From assembly GCF_944391105.1 (NCBI RefSeq), contig NZ_CALXSK010000035.1:1-42057 (forward strand): a DNA stretch of 42,057 nucleotides, read 5' to 3'. Source of the stretch: an uncultured Victivallis sp. Lineage in GTDB: Bacteria; Verrucomicrobiota; Lentisphaeria; Victivallales; Victivallaceae. Within the stretch, counting starts at the first letter, position 1. Every line of letters begins with the position of its first letter. Made by a program: the position numbers and the translations under genes. Below, piece after piece: positions 41,082 through 42,057 of this stretch. The notes below the pieces were generated by a model. That model worked only from the letters and a program-made list of their open reading frames with translations. It was not told the DNA's origin and ran no database searches.

Positions 41082-41954
41082 ATGATGAAATTCGAGGGAG
41101 TTTACACCGCGCTGGTGACACCGTTCCGCAATGGAGAGGTCGACTACGAGGCGCTGAAGAAACTGGTTGAACTCCAGATCGCAGGCAACGTGAGCGGAAT
41201 CGTCCCGGTCGGAACCACCGGGGAGTCCCCGACCTTGAGCCCGGAAGAACATTTGAAGGTCATCGAGACCGTCGTGCAGGTCTCCGCTGGCCGCTGTCAG
41301 GTGATTGCCGGAACCGGGGCGAACTCCACGCAGGAGGCGGTTTACCTCACCGCCGAGGCCAGGGAGATCGGCGCGGACGCCTCGCTGCAGGTGACGCCCT
41401 ATTACAACAAACCGACCCAGGAGGGACTTTACCGTCACTTCTCGACGGTCGCGGACAAAGTCGGGCTGCCGATCGTGCTCTACAATGTGCCTGGACGCAG
41501 CGGAGTTCCGATCGCCGAGACGACCGTTGCACGGCTCGCGAAGAATCCGGTGATCCGTGCGGTGAAGGAGGCGGCCGGCAGCGTCGACCGTGTTTCGACG
41601 ATTCTGGATCTCTGCGACATCACGGTGCTTTCGGGCGATGACTCGCTCACCTTGCCGATGATCTCGGTCGGAGCGAAAGGCATCATCAGCGTCACGTCGA
41701 ACATCGTTCCCGGCGAGATGAGCGCGATGGTGAAGGCCGCGCTTGCGGGTGATTTCGCAACCGCGCTCCAATACCACCGCAAATACTATCCGTTCTTCCG
41801 CGACCAGTTCATCGAGACCAATCCGATTCCGATCAAGGCCGCCATGGCGATGGTCGGGCTCATGGCAGAAGAGTATCGGCTGCCGCTGTGCGAACTCTCG
41901 CCGGAGCACCGCGAGAAACTCGCCGCAACCATGAAACGCTGCGGCATCCTCTGA
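41082..41954 (+). CDS. dapA: 4-hydroxy-tetrahydrodipicolinate synthase
   Basis: 290 residues from ATG 41082; GGAG (41070-41073) is eight bases before it but only two before the ATG at 41076. TIM-barrel DapA motifs: GTTGES (44-49), YYNKPTQEGLYRHF with Tyr108, Tyr134 in YNVPGRS with Arg139, and Schiff-base Lys162 in AVKEAAGS. It condenses pyruvate with aspartate semialdehyde in the first committed step to lysine and meso-diaminopimelate, feeding peptidoglycan. Length is standard. Other dap genes are not in the window. A terminator-like hairpin follows at 41981. Confidence 0.96.
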   Translation: MMKFEGVYTALVTPFRNGEVDYEALKKLVELQIAGNVSGIVPVGTTGESPTLSPEEHLKVIETVVQVSAGRCQVIAGTGANSTQEAVYLTAEAREIGADASLQVTPYYNKPTQEGLYRHFSTVADKVGLPIVLYNVPGRSGVPIAETTVARLAKNPVIRAVKEAAGSVDRVSTILDLCDITVLSGDDSLTLPMISVGAKGIISVTSNIVPGEMSAMVKAALAGDFATALQYHRKYYPFFRDQFIETNPIPIKAAMAMVGLMAEEYRLPLCELSPEHREKLAATMKRCGIL

Positions 41955-41980
41955 GCGGTTCGGCTGCAGCAGGAGAAATC

Positions 41981-42025
41981 AAAAGGGGCTGTTGCAAAAC
42001 CTCATAGTTTTGCAGCCGCCCTTTT
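41981..42025 (+). terminator. Terminator-like hairpin after dapA
   Basis: AAAAGGGGCTGTTGCAAAAC (41981-42000) and the segment 42007-42025 (ending GCCCTTTT) are imperfect inverted repeats around a short loop, ending in T. The left arm also resembles terminal inverted repeats of some insertion sequences (GGCTGTTGCAAA), so an element edge is possible; nothing beyond is visible. Confidence 0.6.
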
Positions 42026-42057
42026 CCCATATTTATAAGACTCTCTCAGCATTTCAT

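Noticed and set aside
40896..41909. N-terminal extension of the lipoprotein frame across dapA
   Set aside because: The real protein begins at the lipoprotein signal peptide (ATG 40895); the extension is antisense to dapA and spans both promoters.
1..42057. tRNA, rRNA or CRISPR features
   Set aside because: No cloverleaf with a conserved T-arm, no rRNA-like stretch and no spaced direct repeats were recognised by eye.

Overview
The window is GC-rich, densely coded DNA from a Gram-negative carbohydrate degrader, most likely a Lentisphaeria (Victivallis-like) bacterium or a close PVC relative. The evidence is two pseudopilin-like proteins that carry both an N-terminal prepilin methylation signal and a C-terminal H-X9-DG motif, next to large secreted glycosidases and sugar-type LacI/GntR regulators. 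This pairing is typical of Lentisphaerae genomes. The taxonomic call is an inference. No tRNA, rRNA, CRISPR array or complete insertion sequence was seen.

Layout. (1) 3-3545: 5'-truncated GH2-like protein. (2) 3578-6420: a sulfur-trafficking pair, a four-domain fusion (CoA-disulfide-reductase-like / rhodanese / TusA / DsrE2) followed by an ArsR repressor, with a palindrome over the promoter. (3) 6489-11886: a shortened division and cell-wall (dcw) cluster on the minus strand, mraZ-rsmH-ftsL-ftsI-murC-like, headed by four 10-bp-spaced MraZ boxes. (4) 11978-14044: a GT-C-type membrane glycosyltransferase. (5) 14075-16569: an FAD oxidoreductase and a divergent LacI regulator sharing one palindromic operator. 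(6) 16548-21517: GntR-type regulator, pseudopilin, GH39-like glycosidase. (7) 21611-25804: DUF2264 protein, exported metallo-beta-lactamase-fold hydrolase, macrodomain protein and a sugar-type MFS transporter. (8) 25831-31018: a second regulator, pseudopilin, glycosidase unit (LacI, pseudopilin, GH71/99-like). (9) 31065-34675: envelope genes, a processive GT2 and an EptA-like phosphoethanolamine transferase. (10) 34450-37318: GNAT, zinc-ribbon membrane protein and GH36 alpha-galactosidase. (11) 37499-42025: RNase II-family exonuclease, a hypothetical protein, a lipoprotein and dapA.

The most notable pattern is that the regulator, H-X9-DG pseudopilin and secreted glycosidase order occurs twice with unrelated regulators and enzymes but very similar spacing. 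Each unit has an autoregulatory-looking operator at the regulator promoter. This suggests that the pseudopilin is part of the glycosidase function (export, surface display or substrate contact), a role I do not know to have been described. Several starts were moved downstream from the longest open frame on the strength of Shine-Dalgarno spacing; these are stated in each entry.
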